Source of the DNA: Gardnerella vaginalis ATCC 14018 = JCM 11026 | GTDB lineage: Bacteria; Actinomycetota; Actinomycetes; Actinomycetales; Bifidobacteriaceae | Length of the DNA stretch: 64,000 nt | Direction of reading: 5' to 3' | Assembly (NCBI RefSeq): GCF_001042655.1 | Contig: NZ_AP012332.1 | Location: 248,001-312,000, forward strand | In this document: piece after piece, positions 18,249 through 27,864 of the stretch | Position numbering within the stretch: the first letter of the stretch is position 1 | Layout: every line of letters starts with the position of its first letter | Program-made: the position numbers and the translations under genes | Notes under the pieces: generated by a model | Databases searched by the model: none | The model's input: the letters and a program-made list of their open reading frames with translations, nothing else | Told to the model about the DNA's origin: nothing

Positions 18249-18518
18249 GTGGCATTGACGGCTGAAGATAAGAAGAGCATCATCAACGAATACGCGACAC
18301 ATGAGGGTGACACGGGTTCCCCAGAGGTCCAGGTTGCTTTGTTGAGCAAGCGTATTGCTGACCTTACTGATCACTTGAAGGAGCATAAGCATGATCACCA
18401 CTCTCGTCGTGGTATGATGCTCATGATTGGTGATCGTCGTCGTCTTCTTGATTATTTGAAGCGTGTAGACATCAACCGTTATCGTTCTTTGATCGATCGA
18501 CTCGGATTGCGTCGATAA
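18249..18518 (+). CDS. rpsO: 30S ribosomal protein S15
   Basis: Primary binder of the central domain of 16S rRNA. 89 residues starting [32 protein letters not shown] and ending DRLGLRR, full length. GTG 18249 is preceded by TAAGGAGGA. The leader contains hairpin GCTGCA/TGCAGC (about 18199-18219), possibly the autoregulatory site known for S15 in other bacteria. It is paired with pnp downstream, as in most bacteria, but separated by a terminator. Confidence 0.97.
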   Translation: MALTAEDKKSIINEYATHEGDTGSPEVQVALLSKRIADLTDHLKEHKHDHHSRRGMMLMIGDRRRLLDYLKRVDINRYRSLIDRLGLRR

Positions 18519-18527
18519 GTCTTTTTT

Positions 18528-18556
18528 GCCCGGGCATAAGCTCGGGCTTTTATATT
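18528..18556 (+). terminator. Terminator after rpsO
   Basis: GCCCG pairs with CGGGC across a short loop, followed by TTTTATATTTT. The 18557-18952 gap before pnp is AT-rich leader with no ORF; an AAGGAGG lies just before GTG 18953. Confidence 0.85.
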
Positions 18557-18952
18557 TTCATGATGAATATTTTCATTATGTATTTATCGGGTTTATCGGT
18601 TTTAGTGGGTTTGAAGTAGAATAGAAAAGCTTGAATTAAATCTATTAGTTTTAAACAGACTTATAGTGTCTAATTTGTAGAGTTATGGAAAAACTATAGA
18701 AAATATTGTAGAGACTTATATTTTTGGATTTTAGAATTTAGGATTCATAAGATTTATAACTGAAGATTTAGAAGCATAATTGAATATGGATGATTGAAGT
18801 AGCCGAAACAAAAAACACTACGAAAAGAAACATTGGCATATGCAAATTTGCAAATTCGCGTGGATGTTAGAGGTAAACAAATAACAAAAGCGAAGTTGTC
18901 AATGTTATTACGCATGTTGGTTGATTAGGTAAGTTAAGAAAAGGAGGAACCC

Positions 18953-21697
18953 GTGGAGGGTCCCGAAATTAAGGCTGTAGAAGCCGTTATTGATAATGGT
19001 TCATTTGGAAAGCGTACGCTACGCTTTGAAACTGGTCGCCTTGCTCAGCAAGCAGACGGTGCTGTTGCCGCATATTTGGATGATGATTCCATGATTTTGT
19101 CGACGACGACTGCAGGATCTAGCCCAAAGGAAAATTACGATTTCTTCCCATTAACTGTTGATGTGGAAGAAAAAATGTATGCTGCTGGAAAGATTCCAGG
19201 ATCTTTCTTCCGCAGAGAAGGACGCCCGTCAAATGAGGCAACACTTGCGTGCCGTATTATTGACCGCCCATTACGCCCATTGTTCCCACACACTTTGCGT
19301 AACGAAGTGCAAGTTGTTGAAACAATTTTGGCAATTAATCCAGATGATGCATACGATGTTATTGCTTTGAATGCTGCATCTGCATCTACTATGATTTCTG
19401 GATTGCCATTTGAAGGCCCAGTTTCTGGTGTGCGTTTGGCTTTGATTGATGGTCAGTGGGTTGCTTTCCCACGTTGGAGTGAGCGCGAGCGTGCAGTATT
19501 TGAGATTGTTGTTGCTGGTCGTGTTATTGAAAATGGCGATGTTGCTATTGCAATGATCGAAGCTGGCGCTGGCAAGAACGCTTGGAATTTGATCTATAAC
19601 GAGGGTCAAATCAAGCCAGATGAGGAAGTTGTAGCTGGTGGTTTGGAAGCTGCAAAGCCTTTTATTAAGGTTATTTGCGACGCTCAGAATGAGTTGAAGC
19701 GTATTGCAGCTAAAGAAACCAAGGAATTCCAGCTGTTCCCAGAATACACTGACGAACTTTATGCAAGAATCGATGAGATTGCTCATGCTGATTTGAACGA
19801 GGCTCTTTCTATTGCTGAAAAGCTTCCACGCCAAGACCGTATTGCTGAAATTAAGGAAGGCGTGCGTGCTGCAATCGCAGAAGAGTTTACTGATATGGAC
19901 GATGAGGAGAAGGAAAAGGAACTTGGTAACGCCTTCAAGGAGTTGCAGCGCCAGATTGTTCGTCGTCGTATTTTAACGGAAGATTACAGAATTGATGGTC
20001 GCGGTTTGCGCGATATTCGTACGCTTAGTGCCGAAGTAGATATTGTTCCTCGCGTTCACGGTTCTGCGCTATTCCAGCGTGGTGAAACCCAGATTTTGGG
20101 CGTAACTACTTTGAACATGCTTAAGATGGAGCAGCAAGTGGATGCGCTTTCTGGTCCGCAGACTAAGCGCTATATGCACAATTACGAAATGCCTCCATAT
20201 TCCACTGGTGAAACTGGTCGCGTTGGATCTCCAAAGCGTCGCGAGATTGGTCATGGTGCTTTGGCTGAGAAGGCTTTGGTGCCAGTTTTGCCAAGTCGTG
20301 AAGAGTTCCCATACGCTATTCGTCAGGTGTCTGAAGCTATTGGTTCTAACGGTTCCACTTCTATGGGATCTGTTTGCGCGTCTACGCTTTCTTTGCTTGC
20401 AGCTGGTGTGCCTTTGAAGGCTCCAGTTGCTGGTATTGCTATGGGCTTGGTTTCGGGAGATGTTGATGGAAAGCATATCTTCAAGACTTTGACCGATATT
20501 CTCGGTGCAGAAGATGCTTTCGGAGATATGGACTTCAAGGTTGCTGGTACTTCCGAGTTCATCACTGCTTTGCAGCTTGACACTAAGCTTGATGGCATTC
20601 CAGCTGATATTTTGGCTGCCGCTTTGCAGCAGGCTCACGAAGCTCGTGCAACGATTCTTGAAGTTATCAACGAGTGCATTGATTGCCCAGCTGAGATGAG
20701 CCCATTTGCTCCACGCATTATCACAACTACGATTCCTGTAGATAAGATTGGTGAAGTAATCGGACCTAAGGGCAAGATGATTAACCAGATTCAAGAAGAA
20801 ACTGGTGCCGAGATTGCCATTGAAGATGACGGTACTGTTTATATTTCTTCTGAAGGCGGCGAAGCTGCTCAGAAGGCGAAGGAAATCATCGACTCTATTG
20901 CAAATCCTCGTATTCCAAAAGCTGGTGAAACTTTCACTGGTAAGGTTGTTAAGACAACAAGCTTTGGTGCTTTCGTAAACTTGACTCCTGGAAGTGACAG
21001 ATTGCTGCACATTTCTCAGATTCGTAACCTTGCTAATGGCGAGCGCATTGATACTGTTGAAGATGTGCTTAAGGAAGGCGATAACGTAGAAGTAATCGTA
21101 CAAAGCGTGGATGAGCGCGGTAAGATTTCTTTGGCCATTCCAGGTTTTGAGAATCAGGAATCTTCTGCTCCAGCGCCTCGCGAAAACCGTGGTCGCGCTC
21201 CTCGCGAAGATCGTGATGATAGGGATGATCGCAGAAGCGATCGCCGACGCGCTCCACGTGACGATAGGGATGATAGGGGCGATAGGGATGAGCGCCCTCG
21301 CCGCCGTAATGTTCGTGATGATCGTGATTCGCGTTATGACGATAGGAATGATCGAAACGATAGAAGCGATCGTTCTGACCGTTATGAGGATCGTTCTTCC
21401 AGAAGGGATGATCGCAGGGATAATCGTTACGATAACAACGATTTTGAAGATCGTCCTCGCCGACGCGCTCCACGTGAAGATCGTTATGATGATAGGGATG
21501 ATCGCAGGGATAATCGCGATGATCGCCATGAAGATAGGTCTGCTCATCGCAATGCCGATCGTCGTGGAAACGACCGTAATCCACGTTACGCAGCTGATGA
21601 CGATCACTATGATGAGTATCGCGCATCTCGCGAAGAGCGTTCTGAGCGCCCTCGTCGTAGGATCCGTCGCGATTTTGACCCATTTGACGAGGATTAA
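18953..21697 (+). CDS. pnp: Polyribonucleotide nucleotidyltransferase (PNPase)
   Basis: 3'-to-5' phosphorolytic exoribonuclease of the RNA decay machinery. The 914 residues hold two RNase PH domains (first about 15-230; second about 345-560 with [10 protein letters not shown] and [14 protein letters not shown]), a KH domain ([20 protein letters not shown]) and an S1 domain ([28 protein letters not shown]). The tail of about 170 residues is Asp/Arg-rich in repeated DDRDDR blocks, resembling those in the RNase E of this window and probably binding RNA or partners. GTG 18953 follows AAGGAGGAACCC. The tail is longer than usual. Confidence 0.97.
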   Translation: MEGPEIKAVEAVIDNGSFGKRTLRFETGRLAQQADGAVAAYLDDDSMILSTTTAGSSPKENYDFFPLTVDVEEKMYAAGKIPGSFFRREGRPSNEATLACRIIDRPLRPLFPHTLRNEVQVVETILAINPDDAYDVIALNAASASTMISGLPFEGPVSGVRLALIDGQWVAFPRWSERERAVFEIVVAGRVIENGDVAIAMIEAGAGKNAWNLIYNEGQIKPDEEVVAGGLEAAKPFIKVICDAQNELKRIAAKETKEFQLFPEYTDELYARIDEIAHADLNEALSIAEKLPRQDRIAEIKEGVRAAIAEEFTDMDDEEKEKELGNAFKELQRQIVRRRILTEDYRIDGRGLRDIRTLSAEVDIVPRVHGSALFQRGETQILGVTTLNMLKMEQQVDALSGPQTKRYMHNYEMPPYSTGETGRVGSPKRREIGHGALAEKALVPVLPSREEFPYAIRQVSEAIGSNGSTSMGSVCASTLSLLAAGVPLKAPVAGIAMGLVSGDVDGKHIFKTLTDILGAEDAFGDMDFKVAGTSEFITALQLDTKLDGIPADILAAALQQAHEARATILEVINECIDCPAEMSPFAPRIITTTIPVDKIGEVIGPKGKMINQIQEETGAEIAIEDDGTVYISSEGGEAAQKAKEIIDSIANPRIPKAGETFTGKVVKTTSFGAFVNLTPGSDRLLHISQIRNLANGERIDTVEDVLKEGDNVEVIVQSVDERGKISLAIPGFENQESSAPAPRENRGRAPREDRDDRDDRRSDRRRAPRDDRDDRGDRDERPRRRNVRDDRDSRYDDRNDRNDRSDRSDRYEDRSSRRDDRRDNRYDNNDFEDRPRRRAPREDRYDDRDDRRDNRDDRHEDRSAHRNADRRGNDRNPRYAADDDHYDEYRASREERSERPRRRIRRDFDPFDED

Positions 21698-21754
21698 TCT
21701 TAAGTCAAATAGATGAACGCACAAAAGCGTAGTCGCATAAAATAAAAATAATTC

Positions 21755-21793
21755 TAAATGCCTTCAAGTAGCTTTTGCACTTGGGGGCATTTT
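21755..21793 (+). terminator. Terminator-like hairpin after pnp
   Basis: AAATGCC pairs with GGCATTT and the inner CAAGT pairs with ACTTG; a short TTTT run lies in the 3' arm. Confidence 0.75.
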
Positions 21794-21823
21794 AAAACGG
21801 CTTAAAATAAGGGAAATACTATT

Positions 21824-22681
21824 ATGGATCGCATTTTAGGGTCATTTAAAACCACTTCTATTGGTTTTGGTGAAATGCCATTGACGATTGAAAACAATCT
21901 TGGACACGATATGGGTATCGAAACTATTCATGCAGCTCTTGATGCAGGCTGCACTCATATCGATACAGCATGGGCATACTATTGTTCTGGCGGCGAGGAA
22001 CAAACTGGAGAAAAGCTTGTTCGCGAAGCTTTAGAAAGTTGGAATGGAGACAAGTCCTCTATTTTAGTTGCAACAAAAGTCGGACACTTCCGCAACTTTA
22101 CTGACGGACGACCAACATGGGGTAAAGATGGTAAGCCAGAGCATTTGATTGCGCACGCTAAAGAGTCAGCAATGGCTCTTGGCGTAGATACGATTGATTT
22201 GCTTTACTTCCACAGGCCAGATCCAGAAGTTCCATACAATGAGTCGATTGAAGCAATGCAACAGCTGCTCGATGAAGGAGTTGCGCGCGAAATTGGCATT
22301 TCTAACGCATCTGTTGAGCAGATTGACATTGCGCGCGGAATTCTTGGAGAAAAGCTTGTGGCTGTGCAAAACCAGTATTCTCCAGTGCATTTAGAGAATG
22401 AAGACACGTTGCAATATTGCAAGCAGCTTGGAATTGCGTTTGTTTGCTGGAGTCCTCTTGGAGGGTTCCGTCACCCATATGACGAGCATCTTTTTGACCC
22501 ATTCCGCAAAGTGGCAGATGCTCATAAAGTTAGCTATCAGCAGGTTGTTTTGGCTTGGGAGCTTGCTAAGGGAAATAACGTTTTTGTTATTCCAGGCGCG
22601 CATAGGCCAGCTACAATATTGGATAGTCTAAAAGCTGCGGATTTGCAGTTAAGCGATGAAGAATTAGCTTATTTGGGCTAA
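21824..22681 (+). CDS. Aldo/keto reductase
   Basis: NAD(P)H-dependent oxidoreductase with a TIM barrel. 285 residues with HIDTAWAYY (catalytic Asp and Tyr), LVATKVG (catalytic Lys), YFHRPDPEVPYNE (catalytic His), GISNAS, QNQYSPVH and VFVIPGAHRPATI. It is nearest in feel to the YajO/PhnB-like subgroup, but the substrate cannot be read from sequence. ATG 21824 is preceded by AAGGGAAAT. It lies 55 bases ahead of the PgeF gene on the same strand, possibly a loose operon. Confidence 0.9.
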   Translation: MDRILGSFKTTSIGFGEMPLTIENNLGHDMGIETIHAALDAGCTHIDTAWAYYCSGGEEQTGEKLVREALESWNGDKSSILVATKVGHFRNFTDGRPTWGKDGKPEHLIAHAKESAMALGVDTIDLLYFHRPDPEVPYNESIEAMQQLLDEGVAREIGISNASVEQIDIARGILGEKLVAVQNQYSPVHLENEDTLQYCKQLGIAFVCWSPLGGFRHPYDEHLFDPFRKVADAHKVSYQQVVLAWELAKGNNVFVIPGAHRPATILDSLKAADLQLSDEELAYLG

Positions 22682-22735
22682 CTTTTACGGCAAATAACTT
22701 GTTACAGCAAATAAAACAAAACGAAAGCGAATAAT

Positions 22736-23701
22736 ATGCAGGAAACTAGCGTAGCAGGAATGCCACTTGCTCATGAAGACGCGCACGGGTTGCCAATTCC
22801 AGTGACAATTCCAGTGCCATTGGGATCGCGCGCTCACGCCGTTTTTACAACACGATTAGGTGGCATTTCCGAAGGTGATTTTGCGTCGCTTAACCTAGGT
22901 GGCAAAGCTGGCGACGATGCTAAAGCTGTGTTTAGCAACCGTTGTGCTTTGCAAAATACTCTTAAAGCCGACTTGTGTCTTGTTAGCCAAGTGCATGGAA
23001 ATAACGTATTTGATGCAGATTCAATAGTTGATTCATGGAACACTCAGTACGGTTTCGATGCAACAGGTTTTGCAGATTCAAAAGTGCGAATTGAGGCTGA
23101 TGCGCAAGTTTCAACAGCATGCTCACTCGCTTTAGGAATGTTTGCTGCAGATTGCCTACCAGTTTTACTTGCCGATAGTGAATCTGGAGTAATAGCTGCA
23201 GCGCATTGCGGACGAAAAGGCTTAATGGCTGGAGTACTTGATTCTACTATTGAAGCAATGTGTGAGAAAGGAGCCGAATGCTCGAATATAACAGCTGTTC
23301 TTGGACCATGTATTTGTGGCGATTGCTATGAAGTTGGCGAAGAAATAGCTAGCGACTTTGAGCGACGCTACCCACAGACTGCAACGCAAACGCGTTTTGG
23401 TGGAGTGGGAATTGATATTGCTGAAGCTGCCCGCATTGATTTAGCGCTGGCAGGAGTTGCAAACGTTGTTGACGCTTTGCCGCGAGTTACAGCTGCAACT
23501 CAATATTTGGCAGAAGACGAAGAATTGAGTACAGTTTGCGATGTTGATTGCGAAGGTGGAACGCTGAAAAGTCGCCTTCAGGCGTTGCAAAACCCAATGT
23601 GCACGTTGGAAAATCCACTCTGGTATTCTCATAGACGCGCAGGTCTTGCTGGAAAATCACATGAAGGACGATTGCTTGCGCTTATAGTCAAAGATAAGTA
23701 A
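22736..23701 (+). CDS. pgeF: PgeF/YfiH family peptidoglycan editing or purine-nucleoside protein
   Basis: Cytosolic zinc protein of the former laccase-domain (DUF152) family; members hydrolyse misplaced L-Ser in UDP-MurNAc precursors or act on purine nucleosides. 321 residues with VSQVHGNNV, AADCLPVLLAD, AAHCGRKGL and GPCICGDCYEVGEE, which supply the conserved His/Cys zinc ligands. The ribosome site before ATG 22736 is weak (GAAAGCG). The N-terminus is slightly extended relative to the family (about 25 residues). In many genomes the gene is close to cell-division genes; here it is followed by pcp. Confidence 0.88.
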   Translation: MQETSVAGMPLAHEDAHGLPIPVTIPVPLGSRAHAVFTTRLGGISEGDFASLNLGGKAGDDAKAVFSNRCALQNTLKADLCLVSQVHGNNVFDADSIVDSWNTQYGFDATGFADSKVRIEADAQVSTACSLALGMFAADCLPVLLADSESGVIAAAHCGRKGLMAGVLDSTIEAMCEKGAECSNITAVLGPCICGDCYEVGEEIASDFERRYPQTATQTRFGGVGIDIAEAARIDLALAGVANVVDALPRVTAATQYLAEDEELSTVCDVDCEGGTLKSRLQALQNPMCTLENPLWYSHRRAGLAGKSHEGRLLALIVKDK

Positions 23702-23732
23702 AAAGCAAAGCTATTCGTAGAAAGCTATTGTT

Positions 23733-24404
23733 ATGAAGCAAATTAACGTAGTTATTTCAGGATTTGGACCATATGCTGATCTTAGCGTAAACCCGTCTTA
23801 CGAAGTGCCATTGGCTTTAGAACAATATTCAAGTCAGGAGCTTGATCTTCCAGAAGATGTTAGAGTAAATATCAAGTCTGTAATGCTGCCGATTAGCTTT
23901 GCAAACGCATGGCCTCAGCTTTTAGAAATGATTAATGCGCAAGATGCGGATATTGTAATAGCAACAGGGGTAAAACATACTGCTCGCGGAGTGCAATTAG
24001 AACGGTGCGCCACAAATATTATGGACGCAACTAAACCAGACGTAGATAACCACACTCCACAAAGTGTACAAATTGTTGAAAATGGACCATCTGCATATTG
24101 GACTAGGTTGCCATTGCGAATGATTCTGAACGATTTTGCTCACGATGCAATAGCGTCAACACTAAGTTCGGATGCAGGAACATACGTTTGCAACTCACTG
24201 TTTTATAGGCTATTAAATTGGGCGTCCAATAATTCTAAAAAGCAGATAATCGCAGGATTTGTAAGTTTTCCTCCAGTTGTTGCAACTCATGACGCTAGGC
24301 ATGGGCTGCCGTTAGATTCGCAAATAAAAGCTGGTCAAAACATAATTCGTGAAGCCGTAAAATACTATATGAAACCTTCATCTTTAAGCATATTGCTCGA
24401 GTAG
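23733..24404 (+). CDS. pcp: Pyroglutamyl-peptidase I-like protein (C15), catalytic His not evident
   Basis: Cysteine peptidase family that removes N-terminal pyroglutamate. 223 residues with FGPYADLSVNPS, the glutamate motif QLERCATNIMDA and the nucleophile motif DAGTYVCNSLFY. The segment that normally reads GF-(I/V)-H-(V/I)-P here reads GFVSFPP, so the catalytic histidine appears to be serine; a nearby ATHDARHG offers other histidines. It may be inactive or altered. ATG 23733 lies 31 bases after pgeF and has no strong ribosome site. Confidence 0.8.
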   Translation: MKQINVVISGFGPYADLSVNPSYEVPLALEQYSSQELDLPEDVRVNIKSVMLPISFANAWPQLLEMINAQDADIVIATGVKHTARGVQLERCATNIMDATKPDVDNHTPQSVQIVENGPSAYWTRLPLRMILNDFAHDAIASTLSSDAGTYVCNSLFYRLLNWASNNSKKQIIAGFVSFPPVVATHDARHGLPLDSQIKAGQNIIREAVKYYMKPSSLSILLE

Positions 24405-24513
24405 TTCGCTCGACACGCCCGAGTGTTTTTGCGTCTAAAGTGATAGCGTTATTGCTGATGGAGTGTGCACGATAAGTTAGTGAATCGTGCGGGGGTTTGT
24501 GAAAGGAAAAACT

Positions 24514-25905
24514 ATGGTGCCAGATCGTTTCCCAACTGCTTTGCGCGGATACGACAAAGATAAAGTCAACGAAGCCTTTTCTAACTACGAGCGCACAATA
24601 TCGCGTCTGCGTGAACAAGTGCGATCTAGTGACGAATCTATTCTTCAATTGCAAGCACAATTGCAAGAAGAAAAAAATAATGTTAAACGTGCAAAAAGCG
24701 GGAATACTTTTGCATCTTTGGGCGCAAATGCGCAACAATTACTTGCGTCGGCAGAACAGACGAGTTCGCAGCTAATTGAACGCGCAAAGCAAGACGCTGC
24801 GTCGATTAAAAAAACTGCTCAGGCGCAGGCGGGAACCTTGCTAAACAATGCAAAATTAGACGCAGAGCATTTGCTGCAAGAGGCTCAAACAAAAGCGGAT
24901 ACGCTGCTTTCTACAGCAAGCAACAAGGCAAGCCAGATGACGAGTGCGGCAAAAGAAGACTCGCAGCGTTTGCGTGAAACAACAAACAAAGATGTTACTG
25001 CACAAAGAGATGCTGCAACGCTGGAAATAAACAACGCTAGAGAAGAACACACGAAGCGAATGGCATCCGAAAAATCCGAGCAGGAGCGAGCAATTGCACA
25101 GCTAAAAGCGGATGCAGCGCAGAAAATCGCGGAACAGAGGTCTGCGGCAAACGCGGAAATTGCTCATGCTAAAGCAGAGACAAATGATCAGATTGAGTCG
25201 GCTTTGGCAGAAGCAAACAAGAAACTTGCAGACATGCAGGAGCGAGCAACAAAGATGATGGCGGATGCGCAGCGCAAGGCTGGAGAAATTACAGATGCTG
25301 CTGCTGCGAAAGCCCAGGAGATTGCAGACGAAGCGCAAGTTGAGCGTACGCGCACGCTAAGCCAGGTTAGTGCAGAAGTTGAGCAAATTAGAAACGATAT
25401 TGCAGCTCAGCAAGAAGAAGCAACAAAAAAGGTGAACGAACTTATATCTGGATTGAAAGAGCGAGAACACGCTGCTCAAGAAGAGGCTGATGCGCTTGTT
25501 GCTAGGGCAAAAACTATTCATCAGGATGCGGATAATTATGCTGCACAGGCGCATAAGGATGCGGATGCTCAGGCTGCACAAATCGTTCGTAAAGCTATGC
25601 AAGATGCTACGGCTCAAGTGGAAGAGCGTAGGGCAGCAGCTCAGCAGGAGCTGGATGGTATGACGGCGCGCCTAACACAATTGCAGCATAGGGAAGCGCA
25701 AATTACGCAACGTGTTACCGAGCTTAGGTCTTTGTTTGCAAACGCTTTTTCTGGATTTGATTTTGGTGATGCTGTTTCTGGGCAGGGGCATTCTGGCGAT
25801 TCTGCAGATGCGGATGCTTCGGATAATAGCGATGCTGATGCCCAAAAACAGGCGAGGAAAGACGCACAAGCCCAAGTTGAAGAAGCTATTGCTCAGGAAT
25901 CCTGA
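24514..25905 (+). CDS. DivIVA-like coiled-coil protein
   Basis: 463 residues, cytoplasmic. The N-terminus (RFPTALRGYDKDKVNEAFSNYERTI, abridged) resembles the DivIVA/Wag31 membrane-curvature domain. Residues about 35-420 form a continuous Ala/Gln/Glu/Lys-rich coiled coil, with an Asp/Ala-rich C-terminus. In actinobacteria such proteins organise polar growth or septation; the exact role here is inferred. I choose ATG 24514 because GAAAGGAAAAAC precedes it and the domain begins there; an upstream frame from 24487 adds 9 residues. It may be a paralogue rather than the main Wag31, which is usually beside sepF and ftsZ. Confidence 0.75.
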   Translation: MVPDRFPTALRGYDKDKVNEAFSNYERTISRLREQVRSSDESILQLQAQLQEEKNNVKRAKSGNTFASLGANAQQLLASAEQTSSQLIERAKQDAASIKKTAQAQAGTLLNNAKLDAEHLLQEAQTKADTLLSTASNKASQMTSAAKEDSQRLRETTNKDVTAQRDAATLEINNAREEHTKRMASEKSEQERAIAQLKADAAQKIAEQRSAANAEIAHAKAETNDQIESALAEANKKLADMQERATKMMADAQRKAGEITDAAAAKAQEIADEAQVERTRTLSQVSAEVEQIRNDIAAQQEEATKKVNELISGLKEREHAAQEEADALVARAKTIHQDADNYAAQAHKDADAQAAQIVRKAMQDATAQVEERRAAAQQELDGMTARLTQLQHREAQITQRVTELRSLFANAFSGFDFGDAVSGQGHSGDSADADASDNSDADAQKQARKDAQAQVEEAIAQES

Positions 25906-26083
25906 GTGGCGAGTTGCGAGTAGCGAATTGTGCTGTGTGGTGGATTTATAAGTGAAAACTCATAAAGAAAATCAGTAAAGAGATTCCACGGAAAAGTCGC
26001 AAGCATCCGAAGATTTGCATAAAAGGCTAAAATAAACTATAAAAAATAAAGATAAAATAAGGAAAAACAAGAAAGGTTAGACA

Positions 26084-27418
26084 GTGACTGAGATCTCTGA
26101 ATTAAGTGCCGAGGCTTTGCAAGGTTTGCGTGACGATTTTGACGCAAATCCATTGAATCGTTTAGCAATGAACGGTGTTACTGCCGCTGGAATCGACAAG
26201 GTAGCGCGCAACTATGACCGCGCGCGTTTATTGCAGCGCCGATTCTCAACGGTTGTGGATAATGGTGACGCAAGGCATCAGGATCATTCTGGTCGCTGCT
26301 GGCTATTTAGCTCTTTGAACGTTGCGCGATTTGTGGCTAAAAAAACGCTTAAAGTTAAGGATTTTGAGTTTTCGCAAAATTACGCAATGTATTTCGATAA
26401 ACTTGAGCGAATCAACTATTTCTTAAAGGATGTTGCTGCTCTTGTTCGCTCTGGTGAACCAGCTGATTCTAGACTAGTACAGCATTTGTTGCACGACGTT
26501 ATGGGTGACGGCGGTCAGTGGACAATGGCTATGAACGTCTATAAGAAGTATGGTGCCGTGCCTAAAGACTTGTATCCAGAAACGGAGTCGTCTAAAGATA
26601 CGGACGCTATGAACACTCAGCTTCGCCGTTTGTTGCGAACGGCTGTTGCACACATGTACGCTAATGCTGCAGATATTGACGACATAATTGCGGAAACTAC
26701 TGCTGCAGGTCATAGGATTCTTACAATCCACTTGGGTGAGCCGCCAAAGAGCTTCGACTGGGAATGGACGGACGAGGACGGAAAGTTCCATCGCGATGGC
26801 GAGATTACGCCAGTTGAGTTTTGGAAGAAGTATGTTACGGCTGGGCTGGAAGATTACGTTTGCTTAGTAGACGATCCGCGTGCGGAGCATCCAAAGGGCA
26901 AGAAGATTGCGATTGAGCACTTGGGTAACGTTGCTGGTGGAGACGCTACGGAATATTTGAACGTACCAAATCAGTTTATGAAGGATTGTGTGCGTAAGAT
27001 CCTCGTTGAGCAGGGCATTCCAGTTTGGTTTGGTGCGGATTGCCATCCTATGATGGATCGTGTAAACGGTGCTTGGGCTACGGATTTGTTTGAGTATGAT
27101 CGCGTTTATGGCGTTGATTTTGATTTAAACAAGGAGCAGCGTGTGCGTTTTGCTGATTCGGCGATGAACCATGCGATGGCGTTTGCTGGGGTTGATGTTG
27201 CGGAAGATGGCACGACTACTCGCCGCTGGCGAGTTGAGAACTCTTGGGGCGCGGATATTGCCGACAAGGGTTACTTTACTATGAGTGACGATTGGTTTAC
27301 TGAGTACGTGTATGAGGTTGCTGTGCCTAAGGCGCTTTTGCCAGAGGAGTATCGTAAGGCGCTTGAAGAGCCAGCAATTGTTTTACCGGCGTGGGACCCA
27401 ATGGGCGCTTTGGCTTAA
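26084..27418 (+). CDS. pepC: Aminopeptidase C (bleomycin hydrolase family)
   Basis: Cytosolic papain-fold (C1B) cysteine aminopeptidase, normally hexameric. 444 residues with the nucleophile motif HSGRCWLFSSLN, NHAMAFAGVD (His) and VENSWG (Asn), ending in the conserved tail WDPMGALA that plugs the active site in this family. GTG 26084 is preceded by AAAGGTTAGAC. Its last codons form the left arm of a long hairpin (27403-27460) with the downstream repeat, which may act as its terminator. Confidence 0.95.
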   Translation: MTEISELSAEALQGLRDDFDANPLNRLAMNGVTAAGIDKVARNYDRARLLQRRFSTVVDNGDARHQDHSGRCWLFSSLNVARFVAKKTLKVKDFEFSQNYAMYFDKLERINYFLKDVAALVRSGEPADSRLVQHLLHDVMGDGGQWTMAMNVYKKYGAVPKDLYPETESSKDTDAMNTQLRRLLRTAVAHMYANAADIDDIIAETTAAGHRILTIHLGEPPKSFDWEWTDEDGKFHRDGEITPVEFWKKYVTAGLEDYVCLVDDPRAEHPKGKKIAIEHLGNVAGGDATEYLNVPNQFMKDCVRKILVEQGIPVWFGADCHPMMDRVNGAWATDLFEYDRVYGVDFDLNKEQRVRFADSAMNHAMAFAGVDVAEDGTTTRRWRVENSWGADIADKGYFTMSDDWFTEYVYEVAVPKALLPEEYRKALEEPAIVLPAWDPMGALA

Positions 27419-27830
27419 CGCGAAGCTGCATAATGCGCTTCGCGTTACTCCAAAGCGCCCGAGCTTGCTCAGGTTGAAAGTCCAGTGGACTTTCAACGCA
27501 AGCGATTTCGTTCGCGCGCTTAGACCGCGCGAACGAAATCGCATAGCTTGAAATCACTAGGATTTCAAGCTATGCTAATGCGCCGCGTTCGCTATTTGCA
27601 AAAAGCACGGTGTGTTTTTTGCGCGAACGCGGCCTGCTGCGTCAATCGAGACGCAGCAGGTGTCACATTGTGTATTTATGTGGTTTTTGCGCTTCGCGTT
27701 ACTCCAAAGCGCCCGAGCTGCTTAGGGCAGAAGCATTGCTTCTGCTGCAGCGAGGACATTCGCGCGCTTAGACCGCGCGAATGTTGTAGCTTAGGTTAAT
27801 TTCACTAGGAAATTAGCCTACTCGAGTGCG
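27403..27830. repeat. Palindrome island with duplicated family 2 elements
   Basis: The gap between convergent pepC and the lipoprotein gene holds about nine stem-loops and no gene. Hairpin a (27403-27460) has arms GGGCGCTTTGG/CCAAAGCGCCC plus ACGCGAAGC/GCTTCGCGT. Then come 27473-27497, 27504-27540, 27541-27575 (15-base arms, loop ACTAG), 27582-27633, 27633-27660 (11-base arms), and a second set near 27725, 27757-27785 and 27792-27820 (loop ACTAG again). A 31-base direct repeat at 27435-27465 and 27689-27719 starts each set. Confidence 0.9.
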
Positions 27831-27864
27831 CCCGAGCTTGCTCGAAGTTGCTAGGTTAGTGCGT

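Noticed and set aside
24295..24738. Minus-strand frame across the pcp-DivIVA gap
   Set aside because: It overlaps both real genes and has no motif.
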